Below are positions 25,303 through 31,970 of a stretch of 36,079 nt of DNA, one piece after another; position 1 is the stretch's first letter; each line of letters begins with the position of its first letter. This stretch comes from a virus. Both the position numbers and the translations under genes were made by a program. Where the stretch lies: the IMG/VR virus record IMGVR_UViG_3300005253_000077, positions 1 to 36,079 of that record. One strand, written 5' to 3'. A model generated the notes under the pieces. It made no database searches. It saw only the letters and a list, made by a program, of their open reading frames with translations, and was not told where the DNA came from.

Positions 25303-26085
25303 ATGAAGAGAATCGTGTCGATCCTGTCGACCTTGATGGTCGGCGTATTGCTGGTCTTCGCCCTTCCGGCGCAGGCCGATCAGCCAGGTGTTCCAGCAGC
25401 AAACCCGAACAGCGCGGGTCAGGTGATTGTCATTGCCGATCTGAGTGCGAGCGGCAGCCCGTTAACTGAATCTCAGGTCACCAATCCTTCTACGTCGCCG
25501 ATCCCGGTTACGACTTCGACCACGTCGCCGTTCCAGGATTCCAAGCGTGACGATGTGCTTACTGATTTGGGCGGGTCCGATGGAGACCCGCAGCAGCAGC
25601 TAGTCGACGCGAAGGGTGCCGGCTGGACGCGCGAATCGCCGAACGTCGAAGTGTTCAGTTACACGTTCACGCCAGACACGAGCGCCTATACTTCGGGCTT
25701 TGCATTCGGGCCGAAGGCTGAGATCACGAACTTCGCCCGGGCTACTGGGGAAGGCGGGATCATTCATACGACCGTGACCATCGACACCGAAGGCAAGAGC
25801 CCCGAGATGGATATCTTCTTGTTCGAGGTGGACTTCACGGGACAGAGTGACAACACGGCTTTCAACGTGTCTGATTCGGAGATGCTCACATCGATCGGCA
25901 CCATCTCGATTACCACGGCGAACTGGAAGCCTGGGGCATTGAATAGTGTTGCGACCGTACCGAACCAAGGGCATACGTTCCAGGTCACCGGCACGAGCTT
26001 GTTTGTGCAAGCTGTGATCCGTGCAACGCCCACATACGCAGGCGGTCAAACCTTTAAAATTAGGTTCAAAGTCATCCAAGAGTGA
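25303..26085 (+). CDS. Secreted protein with signal peptide (260 aa)
   Basis: I start at 25303, behind AAGGAG, because this gives a textbook Sec signal peptide: Lys-Arg, a hydrophobic core, and a likely cleavage after Ala25 (PAQA/DQ). An in-frame start at 25195 would bury it. The mature part has a Thr/Ser-rich stretch (about residues 50-80) and then beta-sandwich-like sequence. Phage tail proteins do not carry Sec signals, so the product probably acts in the host periplasm or surface. Family unknown. Confidence 0.7.
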   Translation: MKRIVSILSTLMVGVLLVFALPAQADQPGVPAANPNSAGQVIVIADLSASGSPLTESQVTNPSTSPIPVTTSTTSPFQDSKRDDVLTDLGGSDGDPQQQLVDAKGAGWTRESPNVEVFSYTFTPDTSAYTSGFAFGPKAEITNFARATGEGGIIHTTVTIDTEGKSPEMDIFLFEVDFTGQSDNTAFNVSDSEMLTSIGTISITTANWKPGALNSVATVPNQGHTFQVTGTSLFVQAVIRATPTYAGGQTFKIRFKVIQE

Positions 26086-26912
26086 TCAGACTTCTAGCGG
26101 TCCTCGCGCTACTGCCGACGATCGCGCTCGGCATCAAGCCGACCTTCAAGCCGTTCAATGTAGCCGCTGGCGTCGGTGGTGGCGGTGGCGGCATGTGTCC
26201 CGATCCGCTTCAGTATGTGAAGACGCAAGCCGTAGGGGCGACGATCACAGACAGCAGCACTCTTGTCAGCATGTCGTTCACGGTCGATGGTAGCTCGTGT
26301 CCTGATCGAATGATGTTCGTCACAATGGCGAGGAATAACGTCTACAGCGGCTCAAATAGTCCGGCAGTACAAAGTCTCACATGGGGCACAACGCCACTTA
26401 TTTTCGAGTTTTCCGAGGGGGGAACTACTCCGATTGATTGCGGTCCTTCATCGGCCTGCGCGAGGATGGAGTTGTGGTCGCTCAAAAATCCTCCATCTGA
26501 TACCAGGACATTGACCGCAGTCTTCCTTGAGACGGATGGAGTCGGGGGAGCGGGAGCCATCATCGCAGCCTGGCAGTTCAACGGCGTCGATCAGGTGACG
26601 CCGTTCGGGACACATGCGGTGAACCAATCTCAAGCCGAGCAGCATTCCGTCAACTGCACCGGCGGGATCAGTGACTTTTACATCGGCTGGCTTCATGCCC
26701 GGCACAATCACGACAGGACAGAGCCGGGCGGTGATCAGGTGAACCAGTTCGGTGTGGTACATATCGGCCCCGCTTCAACTGATAGGCATGCTTCATCGAA
26801 AGGGGCAACGCAGATACCGGGGCGGCTGTCAGCGACCTTCGCGTGGAATAACAGCGGCAATAACCAGGACGAGTCGAAGACGATATGTCTGCCCATCCAG
26901 GCGGCACAGTGA
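26082..26912 (+). CDS. Secreted beta-rich protein with signal peptide (276 aa), GTG start
   Basis: The GTG overlaps the previous stop (GTGA). The N-terminus has Arg, a Leu/Ala core and a probable cleavage near residue 17 (ALG/IK). A run of six Gly residues (about 32-37) is followed by a beta-rich domain with several Cys (for example CPDP, SSCPD, CGPSSAC), which could form disulfides after export. Function not recognised. It is translationally coupled to secreted proteins on both sides. Confidence 0.62.
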   Translation: MIRLLAVLALLPTIALGIKPTFKPFNVAAGVGGGGGGMCPDPLQYVKTQAVGATITDSSTLVSMSFTVDGSSCPDRMMFVTMARNNVYSGSNSPAVQSLTWGTTPLIFEFSEGGTTPIDCGPSSACARMELWSLKNPPSDTRTLTAVFLETDGVGGAGAIIAAWQFNGVDQVTPFGTHAVNQSQAEQHSVNCTGGISDFYIGWLHARHNHDRTEPGGDQVNQFGVVHIGPASTDRHASSKGATQIPGRLSATFAWNNSGNNQDESKTICLPIQAAQ

Positions 26913-27364
26913 AGGCCATGCTGGCCGCTGCGCTGATGTTGCTCGCCGGCGGGGCGCGCGCTGCGGTAAGCACGACGGCTCTAGCCGAACCGGAGAGCCT
27001 CTATGAGCAGCTCGGCATCACGGTCACCTTCTGCGAGATCAGGAAGGAAAGCAAGCGCGTGTGGGTCGAGTATGATCTGAGCCGAGCTGTCGATCGGGCG
27101 GCAGGGGAGCTCGTGACAGTGCTTTGGTACGCTCCAGATGGCACTCAATGCGTCAGCGAGCCCTATATACCGAGCTACCAGGGGCCGGGAAGGGGTAAGG
27201 CCTACCGGACGTGGCGGCCGGTCTGGAAGGGTCCAGGGAATAAGGACGTGGGCACGACTTGCGCTGGCTCCTGGCGGGCGGAAGTGGTGCTGCTCTACGA
27301 CATGAATGAGCCGGGAGACCCGAAGGAGCTCGTGCTGGCCGAGGTCAGCGTGAACGTAAAATGA
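26909..27364 (+). CDS. Secreted protein with signal peptide (151 aa), GTG start
   Basis: The GTG at 26909 overlaps the previous TGA (GTGA). An ATG at 26885 would add eight residues and is less consistent with the coupling pattern. Residues 1-18 form a signal peptide (MLAAALMLLAGGARA/AVS). The mature part is beta-rich with three Cys and a Trp/Tyr-rich centre. It lies directly before the lysis genes, so an envelope role at lysis or in exclusion of other phages is possible, without a family to confirm it. Confidence 0.6.
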   Translation: MKAMLAAALMLLAGGARAAVSTTALAEPESLYEQLGITVTFCEIRKESKRVWVEYDLSRAVDRAAGELVTVLWYAPDGTQCVSEPYIPSYQGPGRGKAYRTWRPVWKGPGNKDVGTTCAGSWRAEVVLLYDMNEPGDPKELVLAEVSVNVK

Positions 27365-27486
27365 TCGACTTGGCGATCGATAATGCAGCCAAACTTATTG
27401 GTGGCCTCATCGTGCTGGGTGCGCTCATCATCGGGCTCGCCTTTCTCTTAGGGCGGATCATTCGGCAGGGTGGCGGCAGTGAGTAA
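27361..27486 (+). CDS. Small single-span membrane protein (41 aa), holin-like candidate
   Basis: The ATG overlaps the previous TGA (ATGA) and the TAA overlaps the next start (GTGAGTAA). A long hydrophobic segment (about residues 10-31, LIGGLIVLGALIIGLAFLL) is followed by a short basic tail. It begins the lysis cassette and may be a holin, antiholin or lysis accessory. It is too short for a 60-residue cutoff. Confidence 0.55.
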   Translation: MIDLAIDNAAKLIGGLIVLGALIIGLAFLLGRIIRQGGGSE

Positions 27487-27844
27487 CGGCGAAAACGGAA
27501 ACGGGAGCAAGGCGATGGCTCCGATCGTCAAGAAGATACTGGGCGCATTGGTGATAATCCTCACCGCTGGAATTATAGGGTGGGGGAAGTGGGTCACCAA
27601 TAACGCGCTGGCGTCCGGCCAGGCTCGGGCGGCCGACCAGACTGCGAAGGCAGCGCACGATACAGAGCTCAAGCGGATGAGGGAGGCGCACGCCGCAGCA
27701 ATGCAGCGGCTGAAGGAGGCCCAGGTCCAGCAAGCGAAGGAACAGAATGCACATTTAAAGGCGATCCGTGAGCGGCTTCGGAACATCGAACAGACGCTCG
27801 CCGTGCATGATGTTCGTGGCGGGCGACGGCATCCTACGCATTAA
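27479..27844 (+). CDS. Membrane-anchored coiled-coil protein of the lysis region (121 aa)
   Basis: I take the GTG at 27479. A GTG at 27470 in the same frame would add three residues. The product has a polar start, one membrane span (about 18-37, ILGALVIILTAGIIGWG) and a long Ala/Glu/Gln/Arg coiled coil to about residue 110. This shape fits a lysis accessory such as an i-spanin-like or holin-related protein, but no lipoprotein partner is evident. Confidence 0.55.
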   Translation: MSNGENGNGSKAMAPIVKKILGALVIILTAGIIGWGKWVTNNALASGQARAADQTAKAAHDTELKRMREAHAAAMQRLKEAQVQQAKEQNAHLKAIRERLRNIEQTLAVHDVRGGRRHPTH

Positions 27845-27859
27845 CACAGGAGGTAACTG

Positions 27860-28084
27860 ATGGAGCAAATTGGCAAGTGGGTTACAAGGCCGCATCGGTG
27901 GATACTCGTGGCCTGCATCTATATGTTCGTCAAGGCTGGCCTGGCCTGCCTGGAGGCGGACGTGTCGGAGGAAGCGATCACGGTGTTTAAGGTTTCGCGG
28001 GACGGCATGATGGCCGCTGCGCTGATCATTGGTGGTCTTACGAAGGCTCCGGAAATGCTGAAGGCTGCGACCGGCAAAAAGTGA
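27860..28084 (+). CDS. Putative holin (74 aa)
   Basis: A strong ribosome binding site (AGGAGGTAACTG) precedes the ATG. Two hydrophobic segments (about residues 13-30 and 48-62) separated by a charged loop, and a Lys-rich end, resemble small class II holins. It is 11 bases from the endolysin gene. The first segment is a clear membrane span, the second less so, so the call rests on context. Confidence 0.6.
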   Translation: MEQIGKWVTRPHRWILVACIYMFVKAGLACLEADVSEEAITVFKVSRDGMMAAALIIGGLTKAPEMLKAATGKK

Positions 28085-28095
28085 TAGGTCTATAG

Positions 28096-28680
28096 ATGGC
28101 GTCCTTTCAGCTCGCCATCGTCAAGACTCTCCGGGCCGAAGGGGTTTTGTATGGGGATGACGGTCAGCCGATCATGGGAAGGACCGGCTACGGCAATCAC
28201 CCGCGAGACCCCGGCCGAGAGACGAACTTCGGCGTCACACATCAAACAGCGATGGAGTACGGGTACAACGGGTCCATGCGACATATTCCGTACTGGAAGG
28301 TCCTGGAGATTTATAAGAAGTATTTCTGGGACCTGCTGCGGTGCGATGAGGTTGTGCATCAAGGCGTCGCTGAAGAGCTGTTTGATACCGCAGTCAACTG
28401 CGGCCCATGGTATGCGGTGAGTTTTCTGCAGCGAGCCATGAACAAACTGAACAATCGACAGACGCTCTATCCGGACATAACGCTGGATGGCCGCATGGGG
28501 CCACAGACCGTCAAGGTTTTAGGAGAAGCTCTCAAGTGTGGAGATCAGCATCGGGAAGCTCTGTTGATCTTCGTGAACTGTCAGCAGGGTTGCCGCTATC
28601 TTGACATTGCGGATGCGAATGAAGACTGGGAGGCGTTTATTAAGGGCATCGCTCGGCGCGTGAGGTTGAACGGAACATGA
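28096..28680 (+). CDS. Endolysin, GH108-type N-acetylmuramidase with peptidoglycan-binding domain
   Basis: The 194-aa product cuts the glycan strand of peptidoglycan to release progeny. The likely catalytic Glu15 lies in LRAEGV, and the family's DPG-x-ETNFG-V-T motif is at residues 38-47. The family commonly has Gly-Gly where Gly-Arg occurs here. The second half (about 95-180), with VSFLQRAMN and LDGRMGPQTVKVL, matches the small binding domain that follows GH108 domains. There is no signal peptide, so it should rely on a holin. Confidence 0.85.
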   Translation: MASFQLAIVKTLRAEGVLYGDDGQPIMGRTGYGNHPRDPGRETNFGVTHQTAMEYGYNGSMRHIPYWKVLEIYKKYFWDLLRCDEVVHQGVAEELFDTAVNCGPWYAVSFLQRAMNKLNNRQTLYPDITLDGRMGPQTVKVLGEALKCGDQHREALLIFVNCQQGCRYLDIADANEDWEAFIKGIARRVRLNGT

Positions 28681-29339
28681 TCTGGATATTGACCAGCATC
28701 CTCGGCAGCCCTGCCAAGGCGAAGAAGATGTGGCGCTGGCTCCGGTGGGTACTGCTCGCAGCGATCGTGCTCGCGGTGGGCTCGGCAACCTTGACCACGA
28801 TCAGGATCGTAGCGAAGGAGAAGACCGCCCGGGTACAGGCCGAGAAGTATGCCGTCGAGCTTCAGGGTTACTACGACACCGCCCAGGCCGCCATCATTCA
28901 CAAGGATCGTCAGCTCAAGCAGGCCCGTGAGAAGTTGAAGAAGCGCAAGCGCAAGAAGACGACGCACACGACCTTCGACCCCGTGACAGGTTTGCCGATC
29001 GACAAGGTGGAAACGGAAGAAGAGGAGGAGAGCGAGAGTGATCGATCCAGTAGCAGCGAGGATGCACGGTCGCCCGATGTCCCGATTGCTACGCCTACGG
29101 CGCCGGCTAGCTTGCTTGCACCGTCATGTCCTGGGCTGAGGCCTCTTGGCTTCGCTGCTGGCATCGACAAAGATGGTCGGCTGGCCGCCGGCCTACGGTG
29201 GCGACTCATTCCTCGAGTGGTCCTGCCGATCCTGCCGGACATCTCCGTCAGCATCGAAGGGCTGGGCACCGACATCATGGGCCGGCCGGGCGGCATGATC
29301 TTGGCTGACATTGAGTTCTGGAGGCCCGCCAGCCGCTAA
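28677..29339 (+). CDS. Membrane-anchored lysis-accessory protein (220 aa), spanin-like
   Basis: The ATG overlaps the endolysin stop (ATGA). After a basic start there is one membrane span (about 22-42), then a coiled coil with Lys-rich end (about 46-95), an acidic/Ser patch (about 113-130) and a hydrophobic, strand-rich C-terminal third. Position after the endolysin and the N-terminal anchor plus coiled coil suggest an inner-membrane spanin. There is no lipobox gene within it, and the extra C-terminal domain is unusual. Function remains inferred. Confidence 0.5.
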   Translation: MIWILTSILGSPAKAKKMWRWLRWVLLAAIVLAVGSATLTTIRIVAKEKTARVQAEKYAVELQGYYDTAQAAIIHKDRQLKQAREKLKKRKRKKTTHTTFDPVTGLPIDKVETEEEEESESDRSSSSEDARSPDVPIATPTAPASLLAPSCPGLRPLGFAAGIDKDGRLAAGLRWRLIPRVVLPILPDISVSIEGLGTDIMGRPGGMILADIEFWRPASR

Positions 29340-29341
29340 AG

Positions 29342-29371
29342 TTATCCACAAGTTATCCACAATTATCAACA
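29342..29371 (+). promoter_or_regulatory. Cluster of three DnaA boxes
   Basis: TTATCCACA occurs exactly at 29342-29350 and again at 29353-29361, and TTATCAACA (one mismatch) at 29363-29371. All face the same way with 1-2 bases between them. TTATCCACA is the consensus binding site of bacterial DnaA, and tight tandem copies are typical of origins. Confidence 0.8.
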
Positions 29372-29392
29372 GTCCCGAAACACAAGCCCTGC

Positions 29393-29408
29393 TGTTTCAC
29401 GTGAAACA
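29393..29408. promoter_or_regulatory. Perfect parS centromere site (ParB-binding)
   Basis: TGTTTCACGTGAAACA is an uninterrupted 16-bp palindrome and equals the consensus parS bound by chromosomal ParB in most bacteria. No ParA or ParB gene is visible on this phage, so the expected partner is the host protein. I noticed no second copy in the window. Confidence 0.85.
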
Positions 29409-29436
29409 TTCCACCACCCCATGCGTATGGGCCGAC

Positions 29437-29455
29437 TTATCCCCATCTTTCCACA
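29437..29455 (+). promoter_or_regulatory. Two weaker DnaA-box-like sites
   Basis: TTATCCCCA (29437-29445, one mismatch to consensus) is followed one base later by CTTTCCACA (29447-29455, two mismatches). They face the same way as the upstream cluster and lie right before the trinucleotide tract. Confidence 0.45.
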
Positions 29456-29458
29456 GCA

Positions 29459-29482
29459 CTACTACTATCTTCTCTTCTTCTA
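29459..29482 (+). promoter_or_regulatory. DnaA-trio-like repeated trinucleotide tract
   Basis: Three CTA repeats are followed by CT-rich triplets (CTT/CTC/TTC) ending in CTA. The complementary strand reads as successive GAT and GAA type triplets, like the DnaA-trio element that loads DnaA onto single-stranded DNA in bacterial origins. It starts three bases after the second weak DnaA box, the expected order. Confidence 0.4.
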
Positions 29483-29494
29483 GGATGAAGACTT

Positions 29495-29519
29495 AAAGCC
29501 TAGAGAGACTCAAAGCCTA
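29495..29519. repeat. Short direct repeats AAAGCCTA
   Basis: AAAGCCTA occurs at 29495-29502 and 29512-29519, with start points 17 bases apart, just upstream of the -35 box. They may be binding sites for a regulator or remnants of origin repeats. Confidence 0.4.
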
Positions 29520-29528
29520 AGAGGGGGC

Positions 29529-29557
29529 TTGACACGAAGCCGAACGGCTGCTACTCT
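29529..29557 (+). promoter_or_regulatory. Sigma70-like extended -10 promoter of the early operon
   Basis: TTGACA (29529-29534), 17 bases, then TACTCT (29552-29557), with TG one base before the -10 (29549-29550) as an extended -10 element. Transcription would begin near 29564. It faces the recombination/SSB gene run, all on the same strand. Confidence 0.7.
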
Positions 29558-29563
29558 GACCTC

Positions 29564-29582
29564 GTGATCGATGGTCGATCAC
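29564..29582. promoter_or_regulatory. Perfect inverted repeat at the early transcription start
   Basis: GTGATCGA-TGG-TCGATCAC is an 8-bp perfect inverted repeat with a 3-base centre, starting at the predicted +1. It could be an operator for a phage or host repressor, or a stabilising hairpin at the 5' end of the early mRNA. Confidence 0.5.
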
Positions 29583-29606
29583 AACAACGACAACGGAGGA
29601 ATGACG

Positions 29607-29951
29607 ATGGATGAGATGGACGAAATTAATGAGATTGATGTTGCGGAGCAACACGTTGATGATGGGGAATGTCCGTGTCCGCTTTGTCGGCTTGCTGTAA
29701 AGATTCGCGCCCGTTATTGGGAAGCCAGAGATAAGCTCCGAAAGATATTCACCCATCAATGCGTGTGGAAGTCGGGCGGGAAGATTCCGTGGAAGACGTG
29801 TTCGGATTCCGATGTGATGATGGAACTTGAGACATTTTGGTGCGCCAAGTGCGGGAAGATTTACATTCCCGTACTTGACGATATACCGTTTCACCCGAAC
29901 CACAAAGGCTGCATCGTGCCTGTTCTACCTTCGGCATCTGATATAACATGA
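29607..29951 (+). CDS. Zinc-ribbon protein with a MuF-like C-terminal motif (114 aa)
   Basis: The GGAGG at 29595-29599 is best spaced for the ATG at 29607. The same frame opens at 29571 inside the palindrome. The product is acidic at first, then has C-P-C-P-L-C (about residue 22) and WCAKCGKIY (about 79). The end, DIPFHPNHKGCIVP, closely resembles the end of the portal-MuF fusion (EFHPNHKGAIVP, 8928-8965), including a trailing Ala-x-Asp-Ile. It is the first gene of the early operon. Function unknown. Confidence 0.65.
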   Translation: MDEMDEINEIDVAEQHVDDGECPCPLCRLAVKIRARYWEARDKLRKIFTHQCVWKSGGKIPWKTCSDSDVMMELETFWCAKCGKIYIPVLDDIPFHPNHKGCIVPVLPSASDIT

Positions 29952-30073
29952 CACGGGAAGCCGGTGTCGTCGTTGCCTCTGTGAAAGCGGAGCGGGTCCA
30001 GATGGGCGTGGTGTCTGTAACCTCCTCCATCCCCCGGCCGGCGACCCTTAATTTAACCAGGAGGAAACCATGA
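29948..30073 (+). CDS. Very small basic protein (41 aa)
   Basis: The ATG overlaps the previous stop (ATGA) and the TGA overlaps the next ATG. The last residues, TRRKP, are encoded by the ribosome binding site AGGAGGAAACC of the following gene. The product is Val/Arg-rich without cysteines. The coupling on both sides fits this genome's pattern, but the peptide may serve mainly as a translated linker. Confidence 0.4.
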   Translation: MTREAGVVVASVKAERVQMGVVSVTSSIPRPATLNLTRRKP

Positions 30074-30786
30074 AGACCGGATCAGCAGTTGCATCACGAC
30101 CACAGACAGCGAGTCTCGTGCCCGCATCATTCACACCTGAGAACGCCCAGGAAGCCGAAGAATTAGTCAAAAGAACTCTGGGCATCAAAGACTTGACGCA
30201 GGAGCTTGCGCGTCTCGCCCTGAAGTTGAATGAAGAATCCCAGTTGATGACCGTGGACAGTGAGGCCGACCAGCAAGCTGCGGAGATGATGCGCGGCAAG
30301 TACGCGGCCGGATTGAGTCGAGTAATAGCTGCGAAGGAGCAATACTCGAAGCCGTGGTATCGGTTTTTCAAGCTGGTCAATGGATGCTTCTCTCTGACGG
30401 AAGACTCGTTCGGTCAAGGGAAGAATCGCATGTCGGGATTGATGGCAGGCTGGCAGCGAGCCAAAGAAGACAGAGCGCGACAAGAGCGTGACCGTTTGCA
30501 GGCGATCCAGAACGAGAAACTTCGGAAGGAGTCACTGAAGGCCAAGAGCAAGGGGCTTCCGCCGCCACCCAAGAAGCCGGACGTAGAGGTCTCGGTGCCT
30601 CGGCACGTCGGCACATCGACGTTCGTGAAGACTTGGAACTATCGGATCACCGATGAGGATAAAATCCCGCGCGCATACTTGACTCCCGACTTTGCTAAGA
30701 TCAAAAAGATGGTGACGGGCGGGGCAAGGGATCAGGACATTCCGGGCGTGGAGATTTACCAGGAGACCGGAGTCAGGGGCGGCTGA
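30070..30786 (+). CDS. Conserved phage recombination-associated protein (238 aa)
   Basis: Strong binding site AGGAGGAAACC. The first two thirds are helical and coiled-coil (about residues 30-165) with a Pro-rich hinge (PPPPKK, about 170). The C-terminal domain has KTWNYRITDEDKIPRAYL ... DIPGVEIYQE, a segment I know from phage proteins encoded next to Erf/RecT/Rad52-type annealing proteins. Exact function unknown: a partner or regulator of recombination is the likely role, supported by the annealing candidate at 31042. Confidence 0.65.
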   Translation: MKTGSAVASRPQTASLVPASFTPENAQEAEELVKRTLGIKDLTQELARLALKLNEESQLMTVDSEADQQAAEMMRGKYAAGLSRVIAAKEQYSKPWYRFFKLVNGCFSLTEDSFGQGKNRMSGLMAGWQRAKEDRARQERDRLQAIQNEKLRKESLKAKSKGLPPPPKKPDVEVSVPRHVGTSTFVKTWNYRITDEDKIPRAYLTPDFAKIKKMVTGGARDQDIPGVEIYQETGVRGG

Positions 30787-30788
30787 CC

Positions 30789-31025
30789 GTGTTTTGCGAT
30801 GGGTGCCATCGGGAGTCTATGACGCCACTCATCCTCGAGGTTGACAGCTTCGGGCCGATGCTAATGTTTAGGGCGGTGCCGGGCGAGATAATCGCCCGGC
30901 GCTTCCGTCTCTGCCGGTCTTGCCTCGCTGGAGCCCAGGCTATTCTCAATCAGTTCAAGATGGAGTATTCTGTGTATCCGAACGAGACGATCCGGAGGCC
31001 AATGTGGACTCATCGGAATCGTTGA
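30789..31025 (+). CDS. Small zinc-finger-like protein (78 aa), GTG start
   Basis: GTG start two bases after the previous stop, with AGGGGCGG upstream. Cys pairs CDGC (3-6) and CRSC (about 42-45) could bind one zinc ion across a beta-rich domain. The C-terminus is basic. It lies between two recombination-related genes. Function unknown. Confidence 0.6.
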   Translation: MFCDGCHRESMTPLILEVDSFGPMLMFRAVPGEIIARRFRLCRSCLAGAQAILNQFKMEYSVYPNETIRRPMWTHRNR

Positions 31026-31041
31026 AGCGGAGGAGGAAACC

Positions 31042-31881
31042 ATGAAGAAGGAGTCAGTCGGGATGGTCGATGCGTTCGGGGTCGCCATCAGTTTCAAGGA
31101 TCGAGAGATGGTGGTCGCACTTCAAGATGAAGCCGACGCGATCGCCGCAGCCCGTCATCAAGTAACCGGAGAAGAGCTTCAGACGTTCGCTTATGAATTC
31201 CCGGGCAGTGATGGCAGAATGCACCACGGCCTAGCGATCGGCGGCGTAGGCTTCCTGTTCGAGTATCACTTCAAGCGGATTGCGACGTTCACTGACATGC
31301 AGGTTCACGTCTCGGAGGTCCCGCAGGAAGATGGCCGGGTGTTTACGGTGGGCATCACATGCCACGACCCGAAGGGCAACACAGCGACAGGTCTCTGCTC
31401 GACCCAGGAGCGGCCGTGCAAGCGCGGCAGCACGATCAGATATTTCAATAAGCACGCTGCACCGATCGCGCTCTCTTGCGCGAAGCGAAACGCCATGCGG
31501 GATTTACTGCCGCGCGCGATTCGGACTAAGTTTCTAAAAGAGGTCTTGGACGCGAAGCACGGTGTCGGTCGGGTGGAGTCATTGAGGCCGCGGCGGCTGG
31601 CACAACGGCGGGCCACCGATGAATGGCTGGTGCAGAACAGCGAGCTGCACAAGTTGGCGGGGCCGAAGTATCTCGACCTCGACAAAGACAGGCTGCACCG
31701 CCTAATGGAGAAGAGCGAGACCAAGCACCTGAAGCGTCCGATCACCGACATCAATCAGCTCTCGGTGGGGAGGATGCAGGTCTGGGTGCAACTGTTGGAG
31801 ATAGCAAGGAGAAACCCGGTCCAGTTACGGAAGCTCGAGGCGAACGTCGCCAAGCAGGTGCCGGGGAAGAAGCAATCATGA
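31042..31881 (+). CDS. Putative single-strand annealing/recombination protein (279 aa)
   Basis: A strong site (GGAGGAGGAAACC) precedes the ATG. The centre has regular strands, then RGSTIRYFNKHAAPIALSCA followed by KRNAMRDLLPRAI. The pattern in which a strand region is followed by a helix ending in A-x-RNA-x-R-x-L-x-P recurs in phage recombination proteins of the Rad52/Erf-like groups. The C-terminal 80 residues are helical and basic. The context (SSB, two exonuclease-like genes) supports pairing of DNA ends, but the family is not firm. Confidence 0.45.
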   Translation: MKKESVGMVDAFGVAISFKDREMVVALQDEADAIAAARHQVTGEELQTFAYEFPGSDGRMHHGLAIGGVGFLFEYHFKRIATFTDMQVHVSEVPQEDGRVFTVGITCHDPKGNTATGLCSTQERPCKRGSTIRYFNKHAAPIALSCAKRNAMRDLLPRAIRTKFLKEVLDAKHGVGRVESLRPRRLAQRRATDEWLVQNSELHKLAGPKYLDLDKDRLHRLMEKSETKHLKRPITDINQLSVGRMQVWVQLLEIARRNPVQLRKLEANVAKQVPGKKQS

Positions 31882-31970
31882 CGCCGGGGGAGAAGTTGCG
31901 GGCGAGCCTGGTCAATCTCCGTGCCCCTGACGTGATGGAACGACAAACACAAGGAGGTAATGATGGCTAA
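31878..31970 (+). CDS. Very small protein (30 aa)
   Basis: The ATG overlaps the previous TGA (ATGA), and the last codons contain the next gene's binding site GGAGG, so the stop overlaps the next gene. An in-frame region reaching back to 31623 lies within the annealing-protein gene and is shadow. Nothing is recognisable in the peptide. It may serve to couple translation. Confidence 0.3.
   Translation: MTPGEKLRASLVNLRAPDVMERQTQGGNDG

Larger units (their letters stand above)
29340..29528. other. Origin-like intergenic region (DnaA boxes, parS, DnaA-trio-like tract)
   Basis: No credible gene lies between the lysis cassette and the early operon promoter. In order the region holds three DnaA-box-like sites, a perfect parS, two weaker DnaA-box-like sites, a repeated CTA/CTT tract, and two direct repeats of AAAGCCTA. 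This is the usual content of a bacterial chromosomal origin neighbourhood. I infer a replication origin recognised by host DnaA. The phage itself shows no initiator, helicase or polymerase gene. Confidence 0.65.

Noticed and set aside
30841-30867. TTGACA followed by TAATGT inside the 30789 gene
   Set aside because: The spacing is only 15 bases and it lies within a coding region, so I do not call a promoter.
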